Source of the DNA: Dyella marensis
GTDB lineage: Bacteria > Pseudomonadota > Gammaproteobacteria > Xanthomonadales > Rhodanobacteraceae
NCBI RefSeq assembly: GCF_900112865.1
Contig: NZ_FONH01000003.1
Span: 142,005-206,004 of the forward strand
Direction: 5' to 3'
DNA: 64,000 nucleotides
The position numbers were made by a program, and so were the translations under genes. Within the stretch, counting starts at the first letter, position 1; each line of letters opens with the position of its first letter. Shown here in pieces: positions 33,102 through 45,575 of this stretch. Under the pieces are notes generated by a model. That model searched no databases. It was not told the DNA's origin and was given only the letters and a program-made list of their open reading frames with translations.

Positions 33102-34420
33102 CCGCCGCCGCTGATCGCCGCGCCGGATGCGCCGGACGGATCGCGGAATGGCGAATACGGGCGGTCGGGCAGCAGGCGCCGGCTGCTGTCTTCCAGGTCG
33201 CCCATGCTGTGCCTGGCCAGTTTCATCACGGTGGACTGTTGTGCCGGCGGCAGCGAGGTGAAGTGCTCGTCGAGCTTGCGCTTGGCCTTGTTCCTGCGTG
33301 TTTCGTAATCCGCCCGGGCCGGTACGTCCTTGAGCTTGCCGGCGCCATCGGCGCCGCTGGCGGACTGTCCCGGCGCCATGCTCATGATGGTGGTGGCGCC
33401 GGCAAGCACGCCTGCCACGCCGGAGGTGACGCCGGGTTCCTGCAGCGCGCGCATGGTCTGGTGGCGCAGGTAATCGTGTCCTGCGGCCTGGCCCGAGGTC
33501 CTGACGCCCGAACCGGTATGCCCGGCCACGTCGCCGCCGGGTACGGCGAGCACGGTCTGCGCCGTATCCGTGCGCGCGCCGTCGCTGGCTTCTGCGATGT
33601 GCCTGACGTTCTCCTCGCGAATGCTGCGGCCGGAATACGAGGGCAGCACGGTGTTGCTGCTCCATGCGGGCAGGGTTGCCGTACCGTCGTTGTTGACGGA
33701 GCGGCGCGAGAGAAAGCGCATGGTGTCGGTGGGGGCGAAGGCTTCGTGATAACCGCTGCTGTGCCCGGACGTCGTGGGGTTGGAGGGAAATCTGAATTCG
33801 CCCTCTTCGATGGGCTTGGCATGGATCACCCGGTCCGTGCCCAGTGGCCTGAAGCCGCCGGAGCTCGCCTGCGATGACGTCAGCGTCCGGTCGCGCGAGG
33901 CGCTGTAGGGCGAAGACATGGGCGACAAGGTCGGCAGGGCTGGGGGTGTTGCCAGCAAGGGAGACAGCGAAGACGAAGAGCTCGACGCTGTCGCCGCCTG
34001 TGGCGTGCCGCCCATGGCGCCGTGTGTCGGGAGCAGAGGCGAGAGGGAGGACGACGAGCTGGATGGTGTCGCGGCCTGCGGCAAGCCACCCATGGCGCTG
34101 TGCATCGCCGGCACGGATGGCGGCGGCATCGACCCGCCGGGGGGCACGAGCGAAGACGAGGAGGTAGCGGTGGCCTGCCTGGCCGTGCTCGCGGATGGTC
34201 CAGGCATCGGCGAGAGCGGCGCCGGGCGCACCGGCGGAGCTCCCATTGGCGTCATCCCGCCGCCGGCTGCCGCTGCTGCTACGCGCGCGGACGAGCGGGT
34301 GACCCGCCCCGCATTCATCGGCGTCATCGCGCTCGCGCTGCGGGCTCGCCGGCTTCCGCCGCTGCCGGATCCGCCCGATCCCGCGCCGGAATCCCCTGTC
34401 CCACCGTTGCCATGTGGCAT
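32822..34420 (-). CDS. Ser/Pro/Ala-rich protein with internal repeats, unknown (effector-like composition)
   Basis: The protein has 532 residues and no signal peptide or membrane anchor. Residues 1-170 are low-complexity Gly/Ser/Pro/Ala, including a 26-residue tandem duplication (109-134 and 135-160; AMGG-PQAAT-SSSSSSLSPLL). Residues ~175-430 look folded, with charged helices (DYETRRNKAKRKLDEHF; QQSTVMKLARHSMGDLEDSS), followed by another Ser/Pro-rich tail. The ATG at 34420 has purine-rich GGGGGA upstream; longer starts read Arg/Cys-rich. It is convergent with and overlaps the GH89 tail by about 280 bp and is divergent from the GH35 gene. N-terminal Ser/Pro-rich disorder is seen in type III effectors, but no secretion genes are in this window. 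I do not recognise the family. Confidence 0.6.
   Translation of the reverse strand: MPHGNGGTGDSGAGSGGSGSGGSRRARSASAMTPMNAGRVTRSSARVAAAAAGGGMTPMGAPPVRPAPLSPMPGPSASTARQATATSSSSLVPPGGSMPPPSVPAMHSAMGGLPQAATPSSSSSSLSPLLPTHGAMGGTPQAATASSSSSSLSPLLATPPALPTLSPMSSPYSASRDRTLTSSQASSGGFRPLGTDRVIHAKPIEEGEFRFPSNPTTSGHSSGYHEAFAPTDTMRFLSRRSVNNDGTATLPAWSSNTVLPSYSGRSIREENVRHIAEASDGARTDTAQTVLAVPGGDVAGHTGSGVRTSGQAAGHDYLRHQTMRALQEPGVTSGVAGVLAGATTIMSMAPGQSASGADGAGKLKDVPARADYETRRNKAKRKLDEHFTSLPPAQQSTVMKLARHSMGDLEDSSRRLLPDRPYSPFRDPSGASGAAISGGGYLPTLAAPTPSPSAFAVMPTGSSSSSLLAPVARRATPGGTPSASMPPTPSSAFSPLPATAASGTPAPTPGPGLGARDIALDITSAFRSVRRP
33941..34096 (-). repeat. 78-bp tandem duplication inside the Ser-rich gene
   Basis: Two adjacent in-frame 78-bp units encode the 26-residue repeats at residues 109-134 and 135-160 of the Ser/Pro-rich protein. 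They differ at several codons, so the duplication is not very recent. Confidence 0.8.
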
Positions 34421-34616
34421 GACCCTGATTCCCCCATCAAGGAGCCCGGAGGGTACTCCTGGCCATGGGGCGCTCGCCAGGGCACCGTCCCGGGCATGCG
34501 CGCACGGCCAAGGGCACCGCCGCGCGCTACCATCGACCGGCTTTCGCCCAGCCGGTCGCCACGCGGATGCACCTCCATCCCCGCCTGCTCGATCCCCGCC
34601 CGTACGAGGAGTCCCC

Positions 34617-36488
34617 ATGCGACGAAGAGAATTCCTGCGCCTCAGCGCGCTTGCACCGTTGGGCGCCATGAGCCTGCGCCTGGACGCCGTCACCGTGCCG
34701 TCGCTGCAGGCGGAACCGGTGCCGGACGGCCGGCCGCATCGCTTCGCCCTCGGCAAGCGCGCCTTCCTGCTGGACGGGCGCGAGTTCCAGCTCCGCAGTG
34801 GCGAGATGCATCCGATCCGGGTGCCCGCGGAGTACTGGACGCAGCGCATCCGCATGGTCAAGGCGATGGGCTTGAATACCGTCGCCATCTATCTGATGTG
34901 GAACGCGCTGGAAAAAGAGCCCGGCGTGTTCGACTTCGAAAGCGGCAACCGCGATTTCGTGCGCTTCATCAAGCTGTGCCAGCAGGAAGGCATGTGGGTG
35001 TACCTGCGGCCCGGTCCCTACGTCTGCGCCGAATGGGATTTCGGCGGCTTGCCGCCGTACCTGCTGCGCGAGCCGGACATGCGCGTGCGGCACAAGGACG
35101 ACGCGCGCTACATGAAGGCGGTGACGCGCTACATGGACGCCATCGCACCGCGCATCGCGCCGCTGATGGCGGAGCGGGGCGGGCCGATCCTGATGGTGCA
35201 GGTGGAGAACGAGTACGCCTCGTTCGGCGGCGACCTGGCTTATCTGGAGCAGATCCAGGCGATGTGGCGCGAGCGCGGCATCCATGGGCCGTTCTCGATT
35301 TCCGACGGGCTGGCGACCATCCAGAAACAGCAGACCTACCTGCCCGGCACCGCGCTGGGCCTGGACGGCGATACCGATTTCGCCGCGGCGCAGGCCATCG
35401 CCGGCGAGATGCCGGTATGGGTAGGCGAGGGTTATCCCGGCTGGCTCACGCATTGGGGCGACCAGGAGTTCCAGCGCGGCGACTATGCGGCCACGCTGAA
35501 GAAGCTGATGGCCGAAGGGCGCTCGTTCAACCTGTACGTGGCGCACGGCGGCACCAATTTCGGTTTCGGCGCGGGCGCCAACGCGGATGCCGACTACGGC
35601 AAGTTCGAGCCGACCATCACCAGCTACGACTACGGCGCGCCGATCGACGAGCGCGGCGAGGCGACGGCGGACTATCGCCAGTTCCGCGAGATCATCGGCG
35701 AGCACCTGTCGCGGCCGCTGTCCGAGGTGCCGGCAGCGCCGCCGGCGATGCGCTTTGCGAAGATCGAGCTGAAACCGTATGCCTCGCTGTGGGACAACCT
35801 GACGCCTGCGCCAAAGTCCGTCGAGGACGGTCCGGTAGCCAACGAGCTGCTGCTGGCGCAGGACCACGGCATGGTGTTGTACCGCGCGATGTCACTCAAG
35901 GGTGGGCGTTTGTCGATCGAAGGCGTGCGCGATTACGCCACGGTGTTCGGCGCCGGCCGCTATCTCGGCTACATCTCGCGCGTGCGCAAGCCGGGCTTGA
36001 GCGAGGCGACGGAAGTCGAGGTGCCCGCGCCGCATGCGCAGGACGGCGAGGCGATCGAGATCCTGGTCGATAGCTTCGGCCATGTCGGCTATGGGCAGGC
36101 GATGGCGGACCGGAAAGGCATCGTGGGGGCGATCCGCTTGAATGGCGAGTTGCAGCGGCGGTGGTCGGTGCATGGCTTTCCGCTCGATGCTGCCTATCTC
36201 GCGGGATTGCGTCCGCTCGCGCAGGCGCCGGAGCGGCCTGCGGTGTTCTTCAAGGGCACGCTGACCCTGGAAAAGACAGCGGATACGTACCTCGGCATGG
36301 ATGCGTGGGACAAGGGTTACGTGTGGGTGAATGGCCATCTGCTCGGGCGTTACTGGCGCATCGGTCCGCAGCAGCGATTGTTCTGTCCGGCTTCGTGGTT
36401 GAAGGCGGGGAAGAACGAGGTGCTGGTGTTCGATATGCATCGGACGGAGGGGGCGGCGATCGAGGGATTCGAGCGGCTGCACGGTTGA
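34617..36488 (+). CDS. GH35 beta-galactosidase, Tat-type export signal
   Basis: The enzyme has 623 residues. The N-terminus MRRREFLRLSALAPLG is a twin-arginine signal. The GH35 TIM barrel starts FLLDGREFQLRSGEMHPIRV; RPGPYVCAEWDFGGLP is diagnostic. The acid/base is Glu199 in VQVENEYAS and the nucleophile is Glu271 in VGEGYPGWLTHWG, where GEGYPGW replaces the more usual EFYPGW. C-terminal jelly-roll domains end with GYVWVNGHLLGRYW. SD ACGAGGAG fixes the start. It would remove terminal beta-galactose in the periplasm, consistent with the GH36/GH89/AgaS neighbourhood. It is divergent from the Ser-rich gene and convergent with the OprB porin. Confidence 0.93.
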   Translation: MRRREFLRLSALAPLGAMSLRLDAVTVPSLQAEPVPDGRPHRFALGKRAFLLDGREFQLRSGEMHPIRVPAEYWTQRIRMVKAMGLNTVAIYLMWNALEKEPGVFDFESGNRDFVRFIKLCQQEGMWVYLRPGPYVCAEWDFGGLPPYLLREPDMRVRHKDDARYMKAVTRYMDAIAPRIAPLMAERGGPILMVQVENEYASFGGDLAYLEQIQAMWRERGIHGPFSISDGLATIQKQQTYLPGTALGLDGDTDFAAAQAIAGEMPVWVGEGYPGWLTHWGDQEFQRGDYAATLKKLMAEGRSFNLYVAHGGTNFGFGAGANADADYGKFEPTITSYDYGAPIDERGEATADYRQFREIIGEHLSRPLSEVPAAPPAMRFAKIELKPYASLWDNLTPAPKSVEDGPVANELLLAQDHGMVLYRAMSLKGGRLSIEGVRDYATVFGAGRYLGYISRVRKPGLSEATEVEVPAPHAQDGEAIEILVDSFGHVGYGQAMADRKGIVGAIRLNGELQRRWSVHGFPLDAAYLAGLRPLAQAPERPAVFFKGTLTLEKTADTYLGMDAWDKGYVWVNGHLLGRYWRIGPQQRLFCPASWLKAGKNEVLVFDMHRTEGAAIEGFERLHG

Positions 36489-36517
36489 GCAAGGCTTGCC
36501 TCGATATCCCCAAGGCC

Positions 36518-36543
36518 GTCATTCCGGCGCAGGCCGGAATGAC
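36518..36543. repeat. Perfect REP hairpin after the GH35 gene
   Basis: GTCATTCCGGC and GCCGGAATGAC flank the 4-nt loop GCAG, 30 bp after the GH35 stop. It belongs to the same family as the units at 16021, 17706 and 63379 and may act as a 3' mRNA stabiliser. Confidence 0.85.
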
Positions 36544-36558
36544 GGGCTGGTGAGGGGC

Positions 36559-36648
36559 GTAGGTTGGGGTGAGCGCGAGCGAACCCCAACTCCGGCACTT
36601 GCATGCGCATCGCCATGTTGGGGTTCGCTGCTGCTCACCCCAACCTAC
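36559..36648 (-). repeat. Palindromic repeat, copy B
   Basis: GTAGGTTGGGGTGAGC ... GCTCACCCCAACCTAC form the outer arms, and GAACCCCAAC ... GTTGGGGTTCG the inner arms. It ends 5 bp 3' of the OprB porin stop on the minus strand. Confidence 0.92.
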
Positions 36649-36653
36649 GGGAT

Positions 36654-37994
36654 TCAGAACTCGACGTGCGCTCGCAACCCGGCGAACTTCGCCGGCCCGC
36701 GATCTCGGTTGTAGCCGGGATGGCGCACGAACTGGAAATCCGGGCTCAGCGTCAGGTGCTCGAACGGCACGAAGCTGTAGTACGCCTCCACTATCTGCTC
36801 GCGGCCATAGTTCAACGCGCCGTCGCCCAGCACGAAACCGCTGCCGCCCCGTTCCAGATACTCGCGATGCGGCGATGACAGCGCGTTGATCGCCACGCCG
36901 ACGCTGAAGTGATCCTGCTTACGCCCCCAGTGCGCACCCGACAATTGGAAGCCGCCGCTGAGCGTGCGGTCCACTTCAGTGAATGCGAACGACTCGTTGC
37001 GCCCATCGTTCCAACCCGCACGCATGAACAGCCCGGTGTCACCATCGTCGGCCAGCGGCAGCTCGCCGTTGAGGCCGAAGCCGTACTTCTTGCGGCCAGG
37101 CCGATCGTCAGCGCGGATATCCGGCACGCCGCCGGTGGCAAGGGCACGGGCAATCGCCGTGCGATACACACCCATGCTTGCCTGGTTCTGGAACACCAGT
37201 GCGCGCAGCGCCCAGCCATCCTTGTCCGGCTGCACCGTCAATTCCAGCTGCTGCCCGCGCGCCTTCTGCAGCGACTGCACCAGATGCGAGCCGTTCGCTT
37301 CGGTCGGCATGCGATAGATGCCGTAGCGCAGGCTCCAGCCGGATTCGACCAGGCCCAGCATCAGGCCTTCGGTATAGCCGCGGGTGTCGGCGGCGAAATC
37401 CCAGGCGACGTTGTTGAACAGCGCCCAGTTCATGAACTGCGTGCGCGTGCCGTCGGCGTAGCGGTTCTTGTCGAAGTCGTCGTTGATCGCCATCTTGCCG
37501 AGCTTCACTTCGACGCGGCGCGCGGCTTCCTTGCCGGGCAGCTGGTCCATGGCGCGCTCGTTGTCCTCGGTCTCCTCGCCCAGCGGCAGCGTCCAGCGCA
37601 GGAAGCGGCGCGCGACATAGGGCGTCTTGCCGAGGCTGGCGGAGCCGGAGCGGATCACGTCGCCGTTCGGCAGCCCGGCCATGCCGGTGGCGCCGCTGAC
37701 GCCTTCGCCCTTGAACATCTCCACGTCGAAATAGAACTGGAAATGCGCGGGCAGGGCGACGCCGAAGTAACCGCCGAAGGTGTGCGAACGCGCGGTGTCC
37801 GTGCCGGCCTTCAGGCTGAGCGGGCCGGCATACGGCGAGTGCACGCGGTACTGGTGCTGGTCGATCAAGGTGTACTGCGCGCCGAGGAACTGCGGCACGA
37901 ACAGGCGGGCTTCATCGGCCTGCGCTGCGTCGTCGGCGTGGAGGTGCGGAGCGGCCAGGCAGGCGGCGGCCGCGAGGAAACATGCGAATTTCAT
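36654..37994 (-). CDS. OprB-type carbohydrate-selective porin
   Basis: The protein has 446 residues and a signal peptide ending APHLHA. OprB landmarks are FLGAQYTLIDQHQYRVHSPY, GGYFGVALPAHFQFYFDVEM, VEVKLGKMAINDDFDKNRYA and the C-terminal FVPFEHLTLSPDFQFVRHPG, with a terminal Phe (RAHVEF) for barrel assembly. OprB porins pass monosaccharides or small oligosaccharides. Its placement beside GH35, GH89 and the TonB receptor supports uptake of released sugars. Its 3' end is followed within 5 bp by palindromic repeat B. Confidence 0.92.
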   Translation of the reverse strand: MKFACFLAAAACLAAPHLHADDAAQADEARLFVPQFLGAQYTLIDQHQYRVHSPYAGPLSLKAGTDTARSHTFGGYFGVALPAHFQFYFDVEMFKGEGVSGATGMAGLPNGDVIRSGSASLGKTPYVARRFLRWTLPLGEETEDNERAMDQLPGKEAARRVEVKLGKMAINDDFDKNRYADGTRTQFMNWALFNNVAWDFAADTRGYTEGLMLGLVESGWSLRYGIYRMPTEANGSHLVQSLQKARGQQLELTVQPDKDGWALRALVFQNQASMGVYRTAIARALATGGVPDIRADDRPGRKKYGFGLNGELPLADDGDTGLFMRAGWNDGRNESFAFTEVDRTLSGGFQLSGAHWGRKQDHFSVGVAINALSSPHREYLERGGSGFVLGDGALNYGREQIVEAYYSFVPFEHLTLSPDFQFVRHPGYNRDRGPAKFAGLRAHVEF

Positions 37995-38308
37995 CGTTCA
38001 TTCCGTGCTTGAGGCGCGGAACGAGGCGATCAGGCGGACCCGACCCCGCTCACGGCCGCGCCGTGATCAATGGGTTGTGTGGCGTCAGCGCGCAGCGGAC
38101 GCCCGGATGAGGGTCACTGTCCATGGAGGGTCGGCTTGATCTCGTGAATGCCCCGAGGCGGGGCGCGCGCATGGTCGCCATGCGTGGATGGCCTGTCAAC
38201 CGTTTTTTCGTGACATGCGGGCAAAAAGAAAGGCCGCCTTGCGGCGGCGACGGGTAAATAAAAAGGCCGCCTTGCGGCGGCCTTTCGTGAAGCGCGTCGA
38301 GCAGCGAA
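37995..38308. other. 314-bp intergenic region between the porin and typA genes
   Basis: No gene is supported. The part near 38225-38290 holds two tandem terminator hairpins for typA; the part near 37995-38060 should hold the porin promoter, which I cannot delimit. Confidence 0.5.
38225..38290 (-). terminator. Two tandem intrinsic terminators of typA
   Basis: The first hairpin after the typA stop is GGCCGCC (38265-38271), loop TTGC, GGCGGCC (38276-38282), with an A-rich run at 38256-38264 that is the U-tract on the minus strand. A second nearly identical stem (GGCCGCC, TTGC, GGCGGCG; from 38232) is followed by another A-run at 38223-38230. Confidence 0.85.
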
Positions 38309-40138
<1,830 letters not shown>

Positions 40139-40279
40139 GGGGTGGGCTCGGGCGACCGGAGAGTCGTCTCGTGAGTTTCTCAAGGGCGAATCGGACGATT
40201 ATACGGACTAATGTGACAGCTTGCTTGAACACAGGAACGGCGCCGCGGCGAAACGGCGCCATTCCGGCCCACCGGCCGC

Positions 40280-42478
40280 TTACCTGGCGGGCGTGGCGTC
40301 CGCGGCCTGGCTGGCGCCCTGGCGGCAGGACACCGGCAGGTACTTGTCCGCCACGCCTTCCGCATGGCAGTGCCAGGTCCAGCTGCGGCCGGCGGGCTGG
40401 GGTGTGAGCAGTACCGTGCCGTCGGTCAGCTTGGCGCTGCCGGTGCCGGCCAGGCTGAGCTGGATCGAACCGTCGGGAAGCACGCGCGGGCCGGCCTCGT
40501 CCTCGTCCAGCCCGGCTTCCTTGCCGCTCTTCGGCCAGCGGTTTTTGCTCTGGCGGAACTCGAGCACGGCGACCTTGGCCGGATCGGCCGCGGCCATGGC
40601 CTGTGCCACCTGGCTGCGCAGCTGGTAGTCCTGGTAGGCGGGGATGGCCACCGCAGCCATCACGCCGGCGGCGGCGACCGCCACCATGCCGTTGGAGCCG
40701 CTGGTGACCATTTCCAGCGGATTCTGCTCATAGGTCAGGCGCAGCGAGAGATCGTCCCGGGTGGCGTCCAGGCTGGCGCCGATCACGCCGTCGCGCGGCA
40801 GGTTGAGCGTATGCGCGGCCGGCAGCGCCTGCAGGTCCACCGTGCCGCCGCTGGCGTCGTCGAGGTACTGCAGCAGTTCCAGATAGCCGTAATAGGCCTT
40901 GCGCTGCGCGTCGTGCGAGGTGGCGGCGAAGCCGAGCAGGGTTTCCGCGCCGGGGTGGGCCTGGGCCTTCAGCCACTCGTCCATGCGCGTGTCCAGCTTG
41001 GCGGCGGCGCGGTCGGCCAGCGACTGGGGCAGCTTGCCGAAGATCAGGTAGTCGCCGTCCTCCACCCAGTACAGGTGCGAGCCCAGGCGGCCGAGCAGCT
41101 CGAGCAGCGCCTGCTGCTTCGGCTCCTGGCCGCCGGCCTCGTCGCGCAGGCGCTCGCCGAGACGGTTGGGGATCGACAGCGAATGCACCTGGGTGCCTTC
41201 CAGGCTGCGTACCTGGTAGGTCCAGCGCCTGTTCTTGGCCAGCTCCTCCAGCCTGGCGTACAGCGCGGCGCGGTCGCGCACGCGCACGGCGGCATAGCTG
41301 CCGGCGCTGTCTTCGTAGCCGACCAGTTCCGGGCCGACCCACTGGCTGAATTCGGCGAGGTCGAAGCCCATGCGCTGCTTGGAATCGGCCATGGCCTTGC
41401 GATAGGCGGCGGCGCGATCGGCGCCGAAATTGAGGATGAGCTGGTCCTCGAAGGTCTTGACCTGTTCGGTGCCGGGCAGGGCCAGCGTCACCACCCAGGA
41501 GGGCTTGCCGGCGACCTTGAATCCCGGCGCGAACTGCTGCGGCGCCAGATAACCCAGCAGGCGCGCCTGCGGCGCATGCAGCCGCAACTGCAGCCGGCCG
41601 TGGCCGTCCACCGTGCCCCAGCCGAAGGCGATGCTCTCGGTCCTGGCGGTGAATTCGCCAGGCAGGGTGCCGACGCTGTCCGCGGGAATCGCGCCCGAAG
41701 CCATGCCGCCGAGACCATGCGTGCTGAACCAGCCGAACAGGCCCTGGCCGGAAGCATCGATCTGCCGTTCCTGCTCGGTCACCTTGGCGGTGATGTCGGC
41801 GGACTTGGGATTGCGCACTTCGTCGAGCAGCGCATTCAGCGCGCCGCGATCGATGACCGCGGCGCCGACGCCGGAACGCGCCGCGAGCACGAACAGGCGG
41901 CCGCCGGCGGCATCGAAATGCAGCAGCTCGCCGGAGGCGAGGGCGCCGTCGCCCTTGGCGTCCAGCGGTGCCTGCAGGCCCAGCGCGCCGCCGAGCTGGG
42001 CGAAACGCCGGTTGAGCGCGCCGACGTCGCGCTGCTCCAGCTGCATGCTGGCCAGCAGCATGCTGCCGGGCGAGGGCATGCCCAGCGGATCGACCGCGCT
42101 GATCTCCAGCGGCCCGCGCAGATCCGACAGCAGGGCCAGGGTGAGCGGCGTGGCGCCGGCGTCGGCCAGCAGCTTGTCCTTGGCGATGGCGTCGCGCAGC
42201 GCGGCGACGGTCTTCAGGTGCTGCTCGCCGGCCAGGGTGGCGTCGAGCGGGCGGCCGTTAGGCACGGCGCCCAGCAGGCCCCACGGCGAGGGAATGCGCA
42301 GGTAGGCCACGGTGTGCGCGGGCAGGTGCTGCAGCAGCCAGGCCGGTTGCGAGAGCTGTTCCTGCGCGTGCTTGATCGCGCTGGCGTCGGCGCTGGGCGC
42401 CTGGTCGCGATGGCAGGCGCCGAGCACGGCGGAGGCGGCGAGGATGGTGGCGGGCAGCAGGCGGCGCGGCAGGTTCAT
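40280..42478 (-). CDS. Lipoprotein with C-terminal type IV pilin-like module
   Basis: The protein has 732 residues. The N-terminus is a lipoprotein signal with lipobox LGAC (about residue 21). Residues ~30-590 form a large DUF3352-like alpha/beta region (AWLLQHLPAHTVAYLRIPSP). From ~598 the sequence is pilin-like: a short hydrophobic helix, then IPAYQDYQLRSQVAQAM (612-628), ending with the pilin disulfide-loop pattern WHCHAEGVADKYLPVSC. A pilin normally begins with a cleavable leader; here the module sits at the C-terminus and the leader is replaced by SGSNGM. AGGAG lies 9 bp before the ATG at 42478. It may be a pilus-associated adhesin or sensor; the function is unknown. Confidence 0.75.
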   Translation of the reverse strand: MNLPRRLLPATILAASAVLGACHRDQAPSADASAIKHAQEQLSQPAWLLQHLPAHTVAYLRIPSPWGLLGAVPNGRPLDATLAGEQHLKTVAALRDAIAKDKLLADAGATPLTLALLSDLRGPLEISAVDPLGMPSPGSMLLASMQLEQRDVGALNRRFAQLGGALGLQAPLDAKGDGALASGELLHFDAAGGRLFVLAARSGVGAAVIDRGALNALLDEVRNPKSADITAKVTEQERQIDASGQGLFGWFSTHGLGGMASGAIPADSVGTLPGEFTARTESIAFGWGTVDGHGRLQLRLHAPQARLLGYLAPQQFAPGFKVAGKPSWVVTLALPGTEQVKTFEDQLILNFGADRAAAYRKAMADSKQRMGFDLAEFSQWVGPELVGYEDSAGSYAAVRVRDRAALYARLEELAKNRRWTYQVRSLEGTQVHSLSIPNRLGERLRDEAGGQEPKQQALLELLGRLGSHLYWVEDGDYLIFGKLPQSLADRAAAKLDTRMDEWLKAQAHPGAETLLGFAATSHDAQRKAYYGYLELLQYLDDASGGTVDLQALPAAHTLNLPRDGVIGASLDATRDDLSLRLTYEQNPLEMVTSGSNGMVAVAAAGVMAAVAIPAYQDYQLRSQVAQAMAAADPAKVAVLEFRQSKNRWPKSGKEAGLDEDEAGPRVLPDGSIQLSLAGTGSAKLTDGTVLLTPQPAGRSWTWHCHAEGVADKYLPVSCRQGASQAADATPAR

Positions 42479-42581
42479 TCCTTGAACTCCTGAGGTGTTG
42501 AATTGAGGTACTGCAAAGTCGGCGGAATATAGCAAAGCGCCGGGCGACGATCGCCGCCCGGCGCTCTCGGGTGGTTCCGCC

Positions 42582-43484
42582 TCAGGCCGCGGTGCGCGCC
42601 CGGGTGACCCGGCTGGCGGTTTCCTTGTGCAACTGCGCGGCGAGCCAGGCGCCGGTGGCGACCAGGATGTCGAGGTCGACGCCGGTCTGCATGCCCATGC
42701 CGTGCAGCATGTAGACCACGTCCTCGCTGGCCACGTTGCCGGTCGCGCCCTTGGCATACGGGCAGCCGCCGGTGCCGGACACGGCGCTGTCGACCACGCG
42801 CACGCCTTCTTCCAGGCAGCTGAGGATATTGGCCAGGGCCTGGCCGTAGGTGTCGTGGAAATGCACGGCCAGCGCCGCCATCGGCACCTCGGCCGCGACC
42901 GCCTTGAGCATGGCGCGGGCCTTGGCCGGCGTGCCGACGCCGATGGTGTCGCCCAGCGAGATCTCGTGGCAGCCGAGCTGGTGCAGGCGCGCCGCCACGC
43001 GCACCACGTCGGCTACCGGCACCTCGCCCTGGTAGGGACAGCCGAGCACGGTGGAGACATAGCCGCGCACCTTCACGCCGTCGGCGCGCGCGAGTTCCAG
43101 CACCGGACGGAAGCGCTCGATCGATTCGTCGATGCCGGCGTTGATGTTCTTGCGGTTGAAGGCCTCGGAGGCCGCGGTGAACACCGCCACCTCGGTGGCG
43201 CCCACGTCGCGCGCGCGGCGGTAGCCCTGCTCGTTCGGCACCAGCACGGGATAGCTCACGCCGGGCACCTTGCGGATGCCCTGGAACACTTCGGCGGCGT
43301 CGGCCAGCTGCGGCACCCACTTGGGGCTGACGAAGCTGGTGGCCTCGATGGTGCTCAGGCCGGTGGAGGAGAGGCGGTCGATCAGCGCGATCTTCACGTC
43401 GGCCGGAAGCAGGGTCTTTTCGTTCTGCAGGCCGTCACGGGCGCCGACTTCGACGATGCGGACGTGGTTGTCGGGGCTATTCAT
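42582..43484 (-). CDS. liuE: Hydroxymethylglutaryl-CoA lyase
   Basis: The enzyme has 300 residues and cleaves HMG-CoA to acetyl-CoA and acetoacetate, the last step of leucine catabolism. The TIM-barrel landmarks are VEVGARDGLQNEK near the N-terminus, SLGDTIGVGTP, VHFHDTYGQALANIL (metal His) and the signature VSGTGGCPYAKGATGNVA with the catalytic Cys. It lies 93 bp downstream of the MCC alpha gene on the same strand with repeat C between. Other family members such as isopropylmalate synthases are excluded by size and signature. Confidence 0.95.
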   Translation of the reverse strand: MNSPDNHVRIVEVGARDGLQNEKTLLPADVKIALIDRLSSTGLSTIEATSFVSPKWVPQLADAAEVFQGIRKVPGVSYPVLVPNEQGYRRARDVGATEVAVFTAASEAFNRKNINAGIDESIERFRPVLELARADGVKVRGYVSTVLGCPYQGEVPVADVVRVAARLHQLGCHEISLGDTIGVGTPAKARAMLKAVAAEVPMAALAVHFHDTYGQALANILSCLEEGVRVVDSAVSGTGGCPYAKGATGNVASEDVVYMLHGMGMQTGVDLDILVATGAWLAAQLHKETASRVTRARTAA

Positions 43485-43512
43485 GGGGGCTATCCGTCAG
43501 GCGGGCGTCTTC

Positions 43513-43577
43513 GTAGGTCACATGCGGTTGCGATATGCGTGGCGCAAGCTGGGGTTCGCCTGGCGGCTCACCCCAAC

Positions 43578-43581
<4 letters not shown>
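43513..43581 (-). repeat. Palindromic repeat, copy C (shortened; supplies the liuD stop codon)
   Basis: This is a shortened copy: one outer arm is reduced to GTAGGT (43513-43518), while the other side keeps GGGGTTCGCC...GGCTCACCCCAACCTAC (to 43581). The liuD stop codon TAG (43578-43580) lies inside the CAACCTAC arm. Confidence 0.85.

Positions 43582-45575
<1,994 letters not shown>

Noticed and set aside
33918-34616. Upstream extension of the GH35 frame
   Set aside because: It is antisense to the Ser-rich gene; the Tat signal with a strong ribosome site begins at 34617.
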